This document shows positions 7,738 through 15,362 of a DNA stretch of 37,338 nucleotides, one piece after another. Both the position numbers and the translations under genes were made by a program. Each line of letters starts with the position of its first letter. The stretch's first letter is position 1. The notes under the pieces were generated by a model that searched no databases, was not told where the DNA came from, and saw only the letters and a list, made by a program, of their open reading frames with translations. This DNA is from Anaerobutyricum faecale (lineage in GTDB: Bacteria > Bacillota > Clostridia > Lachnospirales > Lachnospiraceae): positions 1 through 37,338 of the forward strand of contig DWWR01000101.1 in assembly GCA_019119645.1 (NCBI GenBank), read 5' to 3'.

Positions 7738-9021
7738 TTAAATCTGATCCAGTGCCTGTGCCAGATCCGCGATCAGATCATCCGCATCCTCAATACCGCA
7801 GGAATAACGGATCAGATCCGGTTTTACACCGCAGGCTTCCAGCTCCTCGTCATTCATCTGACGATGGGTGGCGCTGGCCGGATGGAGACAGCAGGTTCTC
7901 GCATCTGCCACATGAGTCTCGATGGCTCCCAGTTTCAGGTGCTTCATGAAATTCTCGGCCGCTTTTCTTCCGCCTTTCACGCCGAAACTTACCACGCCGC
8001 AGGAACCGTTCGGCAGATATTTCTGCGCCAGTTCGTGATATTTATCTCCTTCCAGACCGCAGTAATTGACATACGTTACTTTCTCATGATTCTTTAAGAA
8101 CTGTGCCACCGCCATGGCGTTCTCACAGTGACGTTTCACTCTGACATGAAGGCTTTCCAGTCCGAGATTCAGGATAAAGGCATTCTGCGGAGACTGAATG
8201 GAACCAAAATCTCTCATGAGCTGGGCCGTCGCCTTGGTGATATAGGCCCCCTCCAGACCAAATCTCTCTGTGTAGATCACACCGTGGTAGCTCTCATCCG
8301 GCGTACACAGTCCCGGATACTTGTCCGGATACTTCGTCCAGTCAAACTTGCCGCTGTCCACGATACAGCCGCCCACGCCGGCTCCGTGTCCATCCATATA
8401 TTTGGTGGTGGAATGAGTGACGATGTCCGCACCCCACTCAAATGGACGGCAGTTGATCGGTGTTGCAAAAGTATTATCCACGATCAATGGCACTCCATGG
8501 GCATGGGCTGCCTTGGCAAACTTTTCAATGTCAAGCACTGTCAGCGCCGGGTTGGCAATGGTCTCTCCGAAAACTGCCTTGGTATTCGGACGGAAAGCTG
8601 CGTTCAGCTCTTCTTCCGTGCAGCCCGGATCCACAAAGGTAAATTCAATGCCCATCCGCTTCATGGTCACAGCAAACAGGTTATAGGTTCCGCCGTAAAT
8701 GGATGCGGAAGAAACCACATGGTCGCCGCAGGAAGCGATGTTAAATACAGCATAAAAAGATGCCGCCTGTCCGGATGATGTCAGCATGGCTGCTGTACCG
8801 CCCTCCAGCTCGCAGATCTTTTTTGCCACGTAATCATTGGTCGGATTCTGCAGTCTTGTGTAGAAATAGCCTTCTGCCTCCAGGTCAAAGAGCTTGCCCA
8901 TATCCTCGCTGGTGGCATATTTATATGTGGTACTCTGTATGATCGGAATCTGGCGAGGCTCTCCGTTGCCCGGCGTATAGCCTCCCTGTACACATTTGGT
9001 ATTTAATGAATATTCTTTCAT
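7738..9021 (-). CDS. metY: O-acetylhomoserine sulfhydrylase
   Basis: 427-residue PLP enzyme of the Cys/Met metabolism family, which makes homocysteine from O-acetylhomoserine and sulfide. Length fits MetY (about 425-440) rather than MetB/MetC (about 380-400). Key segments: YFYTRLQNPTNDYVAKKICELEG, ALLTSSGQAA-like MLTSSGQAA, the PLP-phosphate region, IVDNTFATP, and the Schiff-base Lys in THSTTKYMDGHG. The C-terminal part contains THVADARTCCLHPASATHRQ and PDLIRYSCGIED, typical of the family. The start at 9021 follows GGAGG by 6 bp. It is the third gene of a minus-strand run after the chorismate mutase-like and unknown genes. No SAM or T-box leader is visible before it. Confidence 0.95.
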   Translation of the reverse strand: MKEYSLNTKCVQGGYTPGNGEPRQIPIIQSTTYKYATSEDMGKLFDLEAEGYFYTRLQNPTNDYVAKKICELEGGTAAMLTSSGQAASFYAVFNIASCGDHVVSSASIYGGTYNLFAVTMKRMGIEFTFVDPGCTEEELNAAFRPNTKAVFGETIANPALTVLDIEKFAKAAHAHGVPLIVDNTFATPINCRPFEWGADIVTHSTTKYMDGHGAGVGGCIVDSGKFDWTKYPDKYPGLCTPDESYHGVIYTERFGLEGAYITKATAQLMRDFGSIQSPQNAFILNLGLESLHVRVKRHCENAMAVAQFLKNHEKVTYVNYCGLEGDKYHELAQKYLPNGSCGVVSFGVKGGRKAAENFMKHLKLGAIETHVADARTCCLHPASATHRQMNDEELEACGVKPDLIRYSCGIEDADDLIADLAQALDQI

Positions 9022-9087
9022 GGTTTTCCTCCTTCGAAATATCGTCATCGGCAGATGCTTCCTGTCCTGCCGCTGCAAAATATACTA

Positions 9088-9792
9088 TCATGTTCCCGGT
9101 AAAAAATCCAGCTTCGACAGCGGAATCTGACTTTCTTCTTCAAAATACATGTAAAAATCTGCCGGACACCAGGGCATTTTGTAAATTCTCTCGAATACCG
9201 GATAAAAAATGCAATCATGGTAAACGGTGAGCTGTTCCTCAAGAAAACGATCATGCTCCAAATGCTCCTCATCGCCGAATCTTGTAAACGCAAAGGAATA
9301 TTTCTTTTTCATCTGTTCCGCCCGGCTCTCATCCATCCGTTTCAGCACCTTATAATAATTATACAGAAGAAACAGTTTGGATACAGGTACAAACCGTTTC
9401 CCGTGCTTCGTCATCAGAAGCTTCGGCGCACGGCCGTCATACTGAAAATTTTGCTCTCCGATCGTCTCCAGCTGCAAAAGCCCTTCTTCTATCTTACCAT
9501 CCAGCAGATGGATAACGCTCTCATAGGCGCGCCGGATGTTGGCATAAGGCAGATCGTGAGGCAGATGATAGTAGCATTTCTCGATCATCTGCATATTCCA
9601 GCGGCTGTACTCGGCAAGCAGCCCTTTATAATCCGCAAGACATCCCGGCCGCACGGCGTATTCCCAGAGAAATGCCAGCATGTTTTCGTACATGATCACA
9701 TCTCTGTCATCATAGTTCAGCCGCCGCAGGCAAGTGTCATATCCCTCCCGGTCAAAGTTCTTCTCTTCTGTAAAATGTATCGCCTGTTCCAT
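9088..9792 (-). CDS. Hypothetical protein, unknown family
   Basis: I do not recognise this protein. It is 234 residues, soluble, without signal peptide or membrane helix, mixed charge and rich in aromatic residues, with a helical-repeat look (MYENMLAFLWEYAVRPG, YKGLLAEYSRWNMQMIEK, RRAYESVIHLLDGKIEEGLL). No catalytic motif stands out. The C-terminal part has many acidic residues (RFGDEEHLEHDRFLEEQL). The start at 9792 is taken because GGAGG lies 6 bp upstream; the ATG at 9828 lacks that. It sits 66 bp before metY and about 95 bp after the chorismate mutase-like gene on the same strand, so it is probably co-transcribed, but the context does not define its role. Confidence 0.75.
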   Translation of the reverse strand: MEQAIHFTEEKNFDREGYDTCLRRLNYDDRDVIMYENMLAFLWEYAVRPGCLADYKGLLAEYSRWNMQMIEKCYYHLPHDLPYANIRRAYESVIHLLDGKIEEGLLQLETIGEQNFQYDGRAPKLLMTKHGKRFVPVSKLFLLYNYYKVLKRMDESRAEQMKKKYSFAFTRFGDEEHLEHDRFLEEQLTVYHDCIFYPVFERIYKMPWCPADFYMYFEEESQIPLSKLDFLPGT

Positions 9793-9888
9793 GAATACCT
9801 CCTCCTCAAAAAATGTCCTGTCCTCCACGGAATGTGCCGGGCTTCTGCCAGCTGTCTTTGGCAGATCCTCCCGGCCGCAGCCGTTTTC

Positions 9889-10752
9889 TCAGAAATCTCC
9901 CTCGCACCGGTAGCTGCCCAGTATCTTAAGCTCCTCTGTCTCCTGGGAGAGCTGATACAGCAGGGCCCGGATCTCTTTGGTATCCATGTTGGCGGAAAGT
10001 TCCGCAAAGAAACGGTAGTTCCAGGTATCTCCCTGCTGGAACGGCCGGGAATGTATCTCCGTGAGATTAACCCCATAGTCGGAGATCATGGACAGAATAC
10101 TGCTTAAACTGCCGCTGCGGTTTGGACACTCGAACATGATCTTGATCCGGTTATGCTCCGGCAGAACCTCCAGCCGCCGCGCGAAAGTCACCACTTTCTG
10201 CCGGCTGTCCTTCTCCCTGCGCACCCGGCAGTCTGTGATATAAAACGCATGATTCAGCAAAAGCGAGTGCAGTGCGTCCGAGACGCCCACTCCGACTTCC
10301 TCAATGATCCCCATACCAGCGTCCGCCTGTCCGTTTTCCATGGCAGCTCCGATCTCCTCGTAAGAATCCACCGTGAGCACATCGTCTTTAGAACAGCAAT
10401 CGCAGATATAAAGCTCTTCCTTCACCATGCAAAGACGTTTCACTTCCAACGCCTCCCTCGCATACTCAAAAGGAAAACAGTCACGCAGTTCCATGGTCCG
10501 CCCATACTGATACTTGCGGCTCACTTCCATGATTCTTTTGATGAGCGCCGTGTATTCCCGCACCAGCCGGGCATCCATCCCCTCTGTCTGTTTTTTGATG
10601 ATCGCTTCTTCCCTGTCCGGCTTATAAATAACATCCTCCGTCTCCGCTTTAATGCAGGCCACCTGGTCCGCCAGAGACATTCTTTCCATAAAAAGCTTCC
10701 GGATCTCTCCGTCCACCCTGTCGATATTTTTTCTTACTTCTGATAATTCCAT
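9889..10752 (-). CDS. Chorismate mutase - partial prephenate dehydratase-like - ACT protein
   Basis: 287 residues. Residues 1-85 are an AroQ-type chorismate mutase (EVRKNIDRVDGEIRKLFMER, IKAE, PDREEAI, then a last helix LIKRIMEVSRKYQ). Residues about 120-180 resemble one lobe of prephenate dehydratase (VDSYEEIGAAMENGQADAGM, LLLNHAFYITD). The usual opening GxxGxxS segment and the catalytic TRF motif are not visible. Residues 200-285 are an ACT domain (NRSGSLSSILSMISDYGVN, then IHSRPF where PheA has ESRP). A full PheA is about 370 residues, so roughly 85 are missing, matching the second dehydratase lobe. It may be a chorismate mutase with aromatic amino acid control but no dehydratase activity. 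Ribosome site GGTGAGG. No frameshift is apparent. Confidence 0.8.
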   Translation of the reverse strand: MELSEVRKNIDRVDGEIRKLFMERMSLADQVACIKAETEDVIYKPDREEAIIKKQTEGMDARLVREYTALIKRIMEVSRKYQYGRTMELRDCFPFEYAREALEVKRLCMVKEELYICDCCSKDDVLTVDSYEEIGAAMENGQADAGMGIIEEVGVGVSDALHSLLLNHAFYITDCRVRREKDSRQKVVTFARRLEVLPEHNRIKIMFECPNRSGSLSSILSMISDYGVNLTEIHSRPFQQGDTWNYRFFAELSANMDTKEIRALLYQLSQETEELKILGSYRCEGDF

Positions 10753-10815
10753 CTGTTACCTCACCTTTTTATCTTCCATTCTGTTCCGCCTGCTTCTTAC
10801 GCACGCAGAATGAAA

Positions 10816-10860
10816 CAGAGGCCGTCACCGACAAATGCCCTCTGTCAGTGGCAGCCTCTG
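10816..10860 (-). terminator. Hairpin between mecA and the chorismate mutase-like gene
   Basis: CAGAGGC (10816-10822) pairs with GCCTCTG (10854-10860), extended inward by GTCAC against GTGGC. On the minus strand the stem is followed by TTTCATTCT. It can end the mecA transcript, but it also lies at the expected start of the downstream promoter's transcript, so it may act as a leader attenuator. Confidence 0.6.
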
Positions 10861-10863
10861 CTT

Positions 10864-10892
10864 ATTATATAATGTTTTTTTGAATCTGAAAA
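10864..10892 (-). promoter_or_regulatory. Promoter for the chorismate mutase-like gene
   Basis: Minus strand: TTTTCA (10887-10892), 17 bp, TATAAT (10864-10869). It lies within 50 bp of the mecA stop. Transcription would start at or just inside the hairpin at 10816-10860. Confidence 0.55.
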
Positions 10893-10909
10893 CAGGAAAT
10901 GGAAAATTT

Positions 10910-11707
10910 CTAGCTCATCTCGCTTAAAACTTCGATGGCATTTCCATCGATCATCCTGCTTCCGTGTTCTTCCAGATATGCTTCCTCATAGCGCAACTCG
11001 CCTGTTTTACCGCCATATTCCTCGGCAGTGATCATGAAGGCAACCGCCTGGGCGTCGGACTCACACTGAGAAAAATCCACCAGCATGACATATTCTTCTC
11101 CTGCCTTATACAGGGTAGAATACAGATGCGCTTTCTCGCCCAGAAGGGAACAGAACTGAACCAGTCTGGAAAAATCTCCGAACACTACTTTTCTCGGAGG
11201 AAAATCCGACTTGTGCTGTCCTTCTTCCTGTTTATCTGTAACGGCCGCGTAGTCTCCGCTGCCGGTTGTCGTCTCCTGCTCATCCACATCGACCTTGCCC
11301 ATGCAGACTTCCTGAAGATCTCTGGAGATCTCCTCAAAGGCTTTCTCCTTCTCTTCGCCGGAAAGAGCATACACCTCCGCCAGTCTCTCGTCAGTAATCT
11401 TCTGATTAAGGGCGGATGTCATTTTTTTAATCTGATCCAGATCTCTGTCAATGGCCACATCTGGAAATGTACAACTGATGGTAACCAGCAGCTGATCTGC
11501 CGGCAGGGATCTGGCGATGTAATTCTGTATACCGTTCTCCGTGTGCCAGTCAATGTAGTTCTGCGAGCTCTTTACAATGGCATTGAGGAATTCCTCCATC
11601 TGCTTGCTGTCCGTACTCAGAGCCTGTAAGTCAAAGCCCATATTGTCAATCTCCTGTTTATGGATCAGGCAGCGTATTGTTTCATCGTCAATCTTCCAAA
11701 AAAACAT
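10910..11707 (-). CDS. mecA: MecA-family adaptor protein
   Basis: 265 residues. The N-terminus (MFFWKIDDETIRCLIHKQEI, then LSTDSKQMEEFLNAIVKSS) fits the MecA N-terminal substrate-binding domain. A charged, low-complexity linker with EEKEKAFEEI and QEEGQHKSDF precedes a C-terminal domain (VVFGDFSRLVQFCSLL, YSTLYKAGEEYVMLVDF, AFMITAEEYGG) that fits the ClpC-binding half. MecA adaptors deliver proteins to the ClpCP protease, known from competence control in Bacillus subtilis. The start at 11707 follows AAGGAGGG; the ATG at 11752 lies upstream of the -10 box and so cannot be used. The promoter is close to consensus and carries a CIRCE-like operator, suggesting heat-shock control. Confidence 0.85.
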   Translation of the reverse strand: MFFWKIDDETIRCLIHKQEIDNMGFDLQALSTDSKQMEEFLNAIVKSSQNYIDWHTENGIQNYIARSLPADQLLVTISCTFPDVAIDRDLDQIKKMTSALNQKITDERLAEVYALSGEEKEKAFEEISRDLQEVCMGKVDVDEQETTTGSGDYAAVTDKQEEGQHKSDFPPRKVVFGDFSRLVQFCSLLGEKAHLYSTLYKAGEEYVMLVDFSQCESDAQAVAFMITAEEYGGKTGELRYEEAYLEEHGSRMIDGNAIEVLSEMS

Positions 11708-11729
11708 CGTATCCCTCCTTCCTTCCCTT

Positions 11730-11757
11730 ATTATATCAAAATTATTAGCCATGTCAA
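11730..11757 (-). promoter_or_regulatory. Near-consensus promoter of mecA
   Basis: Minus strand: TTGACA (11752-11757), 16 bp, TATAAT (11730-11735). The ribosome site follows within 15 bp of the -10, so the leader is only about 15-20 nt. Confidence 0.8.
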
Positions 11758-11771
11758 CACTCGAGTGCTAA
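11745..11771. promoter_or_regulatory. CIRCE-like operator (HrcA site candidate) over the mecA -35
   Basis: CIRCE is TTAGCACTC, nine bases, GAGTGCTAA. Here the plus strand has TTAGC at 11745-11749 and an exact GAGTGCTAA at 11763-11771, with the full 27-bp spacing kept. The left arm matches 6 of 9 (TTAGCCATG). The site covers the whole -35 box. Confidence 0.55.
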
Positions 11772-11948
11772 TTTCTTTTTATTAACAAAACATTTTTCTC
11801 CGATTCTTCCTTTCCGTGTAAATCATACACTCTTTTTCCTATCATACCACAATTTATCTGATTTTGTTACTGTATATTTATAAATTTACAAAATATTAAT
11901 AAAATAAAGTCATTTTAACAGAAAAATAAAACAGCACAATTTTCTATA
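11772..11948. other. AT-rich intergenic stretch
   Basis: Between the mecA operator and the sugar operon terminator. I see no gene, tRNA or clear repeat in it. Confidence 0.5.
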
Positions 11949-11991
11949 TAAAAAAATGGGGACAGCCATATATTATCATATGACTGTCCCC
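11949..11991 (-). terminator. Terminator of the sugar operon
   Basis: GGGGACAG (11958-11965) pairs with CTGTCCCC (11984-11991), extended inward by ATAT pairs. On the minus strand it is followed by a run of T's (complement of the A's at 11951-11956). It begins 15 bp after the aldolase stop codon. Confidence 0.85.
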
Positions 11992-12006
11992 GCCGGGATA
12001 GTAGTA

Positions 12007-12678
12007 CTATTCATCCATATCTTTTTTTGCTTTTTTCTGGCCATAAGAATTGTTGAACACATCCACCATCTTTGCCATCTCCGCATCATCAAGAAGCACG
12101 GGTTTGCCGATCATTCTGGCCTTCACATATACCTCTGCGCATCCTTCAATCTGCTCCGCGATGTTAAAAGCATTTAAGATATCTTTTCCTCCGGTGATCA
12201 GACCATGGTTTGCCATGAGAGCGGCGTTTCTGTCTTTCATGGCATCAAAGGTGATTTCCGCCAGCTCCGGTGTTCCGAAAGATACATAATCGCCGCAGCG
12301 TACGTTCGGGCCTCCCGCAAAGGCAACCAGATAACTGGACGCCGGCAGTTCTTCCCGCAGTACAGCCAGCACGGTACTGTATACGGAGTGGGTATGTACC
12401 ACCGCATTGATATCATCCCTCTTTACATAGAAAATGCGGTGCAGTTCATGTTCGCTGGACGGTTTTCTCTTTCCGTCAACCACTTCGCCATCAAGGTTCA
12501 TCACCACCACATCTTCCGGCTCCGTCTCAAAATAATCGATACCGCTTGGGCTGATGGCAAACAGCCCCTCTTCCCGGTTAAATATACTGATATTTCCGCC
12601 GGTTCCTTTGGTCAGTCCGTGCTCAATGAGCATTTTGCAGTATTTTACGACGTCTTCTCTTTCTTTCTGTAATAACAT
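12007..12678 (-). CDS. Class II aldolase (L-fuculose-phosphate aldolase-like)
   Basis: 223-residue zinc aldolase of the class II aldolase/adducin family. In related enzymes it splits a ketose phosphate to DHAP and an aldehyde, or epimerises a pentulose phosphate. Hallmarks: GTGGNIS near residue 26, the active-site Glu in SSEHELH, zinc ligands in VVHTHSVYST and in ALMANHGLITGG. The length is close to FucA (about 215) and to ribulose-phosphate 4-epimerases (about 230), which this reading cannot separate with certainty; the aldolase is favoured. Last gene of the operon, 47 bp after the dehydrogenase stop, with AAAGGAG before the ATG, and followed by a strong terminator. Substrate unknown. Confidence 0.88.
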   Translation of the reverse strand: MLLQKEREDVVKYCKMLIEHGLTKGTGGNISIFNREEGLFAISPSGIDYFETEPEDVVVMNLDGEVVDGKRKPSSEHELHRIFYVKRDDINAVVHTHSVYSTVLAVLREELPASSYLVAFAGGPNVRCGDYVSFGTPELAEITFDAMKDRNAALMANHGLITGGKDILNAFNIAEQIEGCAEVYVKARMIGKPVLLDDAEMAKMVDVFNNSYGQKKAKKDMDE

Positions 12679-12725
12679 AATGTACTCCTTTCAGCGGCAG
12701 TCCGCATTCTGCTGGTTGTAGTTTA

Positions 12726-13763
12726 TCACATTTTATATTCATATAACATCGGTCTTCCTTCGATAAACCGCTGTATATCCGCAACAATCTGTTTTGTATG
12801 ATTGACAAGCACGTCGTCGGTGGCACCGGCAATATGCGGGGTGATCACCACGTTGTCAAGCTCAGTGATATATGGATGATTGCTGGCAATTGGTTCCTTG
12901 GCGTAGACATCAAAGGCCGCGCCGGCAATCCGTTTTTCGCGGAGTGCATCAATGAGCGCCTGCTCATCAAGAATTGCTCCTCTGGAACTGTTGATGAAAT
13001 ATGCTGTAGGTTTCATAAGCGCGATCATCTCCCGGCTGATGATACCGGTGGTCTGCGGCGTTACTTTCATATGACAGGTGATAAAATCAGAATTTGTCAT
13101 CAACTCTTCCAGTCTCTCCGCTTTTTTCACTCCCACTTCCTCAATGTCGATCGGGCAGAGGAACGGATCATAGATGAGAAGCTCCATGCCGATAGCCCGG
13201 GCGATCTTACCCACCCGGCGGCCGATGCTTCCATAACCGACGATGCCTAATGTTTTACCTTTTAACTGTGTTCCTTTAAAGACCACATAAGGGGAACCCG
13301 GCTTCATATCCCAGACCATATCTACCTTCAGTCCCTCTTTCGTCTCTTTCACCGCATTTGGGTCTGCCGTAAATTTACCTTCTTTGAGTGCTTTATAAGC
13401 CATAGGAATCCTGCGGGCAATGGAAAGCATCAGTCCGATGGTCATCTCCGCCGTGGTATCGGAATTACGGCCCGGAGTATAGATGACCGGAATGCCTCTC
13501 TCTTTTGCCGCCTGCATATCCACATTGACCGGGGTGGCTCTTGTACAGGCGATCAGTTTCAGATTCGGCGCATTCTCAATTACTTTCCGGGTGATATCAT
13601 CATAACTGGTGACAATGATATCGGCATCCTTTGACTTCTCCATCAGTTCTTCTTCTTCCATCTTTGCCAGCCCGATGGCCCAGCCATCCTTGACTACCTC
13701 GCCAATTTTGTATAAATCTTTTAACTGCTCTTCGTTATACTCTGCTGTAAAAAAAATTTTCAT
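12726..13763 (-). CDS. D-isomer-specific 2-hydroxyacid dehydrogenase
   Basis: 345-residue NAD(P)-dependent dehydrogenase of the D-2-hydroxyacid family (phosphoglycerate, glyoxylate or hydroxypyruvate reductase relatives). The Rossmann motif is LGIVGYGSIGRRVGKIAR, the catalytic Arg lies in NSSRGAILDEQAL, and the His in ITPHIAGAT; the substrate-domain segment VIYTPGRNSDTTAEMTIGLML is also typical. It has an insert around residues 130-160 (KETKEGLKVDMVWDMKPGS) not usual in the shortest members. It starts 18 bp after the kinase stop, with GGAGG upstream. Within this operon it might reduce an oxo acid or hydroxyaldehyde product, but no particular reaction can be assigned from sequence. Confidence 0.92.
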   Translation of the reverse strand: MKIFFTAEYNEEQLKDLYKIGEVVKDGWAIGLAKMEEEELMEKSKDADIIVTSYDDITRKVIENAPNLKLIACTRATPVNVDMQAAKERGIPVIYTPGRNSDTTAEMTIGLMLSIARRIPMAYKALKEGKFTADPNAVKETKEGLKVDMVWDMKPGSPYVVFKGTQLKGKTLGIVGYGSIGRRVGKIARAIGMELLIYDPFLCPIDIEEVGVKKAERLEELMTNSDFITCHMKVTPQTTGIISREMIALMKPTAYFINSSRGAILDEQALIDALREKRIAGAAFDVYAKEPIASNHPYITELDNVVITPHIAGATDDVLVNHTKQIVADIQRFIEGRPMLYEYKM

Positions 13764-13781
13764 GTTTGCTTCCTCCTGCCT

Positions 13782-15311
13782 TTATGCCATCTGCTGGCGG
13801 TTCACTTTTTTCATCATCTTTGCCCGGTCCGTCCATAAATCAGACAGAGAAACACGGATATTCTTGTACAATTGATAAATATCCTCATAGACTGCGCTCT
13901 GCTCTTCTCTCGGACGGTAGACACATTCTGCCCGGCAGGCCTTCCGCGCTGCATCGTCGTAGTCTTCATATTCGCCCACAGCGATACCGAGCATCATGGC
14001 CGCTCCTTTTGCTCCAAATTCATCACCGGCGGAAACCACGACTTCCATTCCCAGCACATCGGCAATCATCTGCGCCCACACAGGGCTCTTGGCTCCACCG
14101 CCGGCCAGATAGATTTTACTGTCCGGTTTTGCCTTCCGCAGACAATCCTTGATGGAAAGACTGATTCCCTCATAGACCGCGTGAATCAGATCCGCTCTCG
14201 TTGTGTTGGCGGAGATTCCAAAGAAATTCGCTTTGGCATATGGATGGTAGAACGGCGCCCGCTCTCCTGCGGCGCTGACATACGGATGATAAATGACTCC
14301 GTGACTTCCCGCCGGAACTTCTTTGATGATTTTATCTATCTCGCCAAAATCTGAGGTTTTCGCGATTTCTTTTAACATCCAGTCAATATTCGGCGTTCCG
14401 TTCATGGTAGGCATGAGATTCACAAATAAATCTCCCACAGCATGTTTTTCATATCGTGTGCCCTCTTCTCCAAAAACACAGGCCTCTTTTTTCTTAAAAA
14501 TCTCGTTGGCACAGGTAGTTCCGAGAATCACACAGATATCTTTGTCTGTCACTGCGCCGATTCCCACAGCGGAGGCGATGACGTCAATGGCTCCTGCCAC
14601 GACCGGCGTACCGTGGGCAAGGCCCAGCTCATCTGCCACTTCGTCCAGTACATTTCCGACAATCGTATCGGACGCCACCGGAGGCGCAATGATATCCACA
14701 TATTCACCCAAATCCAACTTCTTCAATAAATCCACGGCTATGGTTCCCGCTTCCGCATCCATCAGAGATGTCCCGGAATCACTGAAATCTCCATGAATGT
14801 CTCCGGTCAGTTTATAACGCACCCAGTCTTTACAGAAAAACATCGTCGATGCCCGGTCAAGCACGTCTTTCCGGTTATTTTTCATCCATTTCAGCAGCAT
14901 CAGCTGTGTGCCGGTCAGCGGCGGGGTTCCGGTAGTCTCAAAAATCATCGTTCCAAGCTCCGGATGGATTTTTGTCACATCCTCCACCTCATCAACGGCT
15001 CTTCCATCGCACCATAAAATAGCATCCTGGACAGGATGTCCCTTGTCATCCATCAGCCAGATTCCTTCTCCCTGAGCAGTCACCCCGATACCGAGAATAT
15101 CTTCTTTCTCTGCCGGTCCCTTTGCCACAAGGTTCTTCACACACCGGGCAACCTTGTCCCAGAGGGTGTCCATGTTCTGTTCCACATCGGTATCTCCGAT
15201 ATATACCGGTTCATTTTCCAGGGCCTCCACCAGAAGTTCCTGACCGCTGCAATCAAATAGAACTGCTTTTACACTGGACGTTCCCGCATCAATGCCAATG
15301 ATGTACTTCAT
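13782..15311 (-). CDS. FGGY-family carbohydrate kinase
   Basis: 509-residue sugar or sugar-alcohol kinase related to xylulokinase. It has the N-terminal phosphate loop (GIDAGTSSVKAVLFD), the sugar-binding segment with ILWCDGRA, the middle VVAGAIDVIASAVGIG and CVILGTTCANE, and the C-terminal ATP-site motif YLAGGGAKSPVWAQMIADV with later GAKGAAMMLG. FGGY kinases act on xylulose, L-xylulose, ribulose, glycerol, erythritol or autoinducer-2. SorC-family regulation and an adjacent class II aldolase suggest an unusual pentulose, tetritol or similar substrate, not resolved here. The ATG follows AGGAGGAGG and lies about 50 bp after the regulator stop. Confidence 0.93.
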   Translation of the reverse strand: MKYIIGIDAGTSSVKAVLFDCSGQELLVEALENEPVYIGDTDVEQNMDTLWDKVARCVKNLVAKGPAEKEDILGIGVTAQGEGIWLMDDKGHPVQDAILWCDGRAVDEVEDVTKIHPELGTMIFETTGTPPLTGTQLMLLKWMKNNRKDVLDRASTMFFCKDWVRYKLTGDIHGDFSDSGTSLMDAEAGTIAVDLLKKLDLGEYVDIIAPPVASDTIVGNVLDEVADELGLAHGTPVVAGAIDVIASAVGIGAVTDKDICVILGTTCANEIFKKKEACVFGEEGTRYEKHAVGDLFVNLMPTMNGTPNIDWMLKEIAKTSDFGEIDKIIKEVPAGSHGVIYHPYVSAAGERAPFYHPYAKANFFGISANTTRADLIHAVYEGISLSIKDCLRKAKPDSKIYLAGGGAKSPVWAQMIADVLGMEVVVSAGDEFGAKGAAMMLGIAVGEYEDYDDAARKACRAECVYRPREEQSAVYEDIYQLYKNIRVSLSDLWTDRAKMMKKVNRQQMA

Positions 15312-15362
15312 TAAATTCCTCCTCCTGTTATCGCCAGTCTTCCACAGCCATGCATTTATTGA

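Noticed and set aside
11758..11767. CACTCGAGTG palindrome read as a no-spacer operator
   Set aside because: The longer CIRCE geometry (TTAGC to GCTAA over 27 bp) explains the same bases better.
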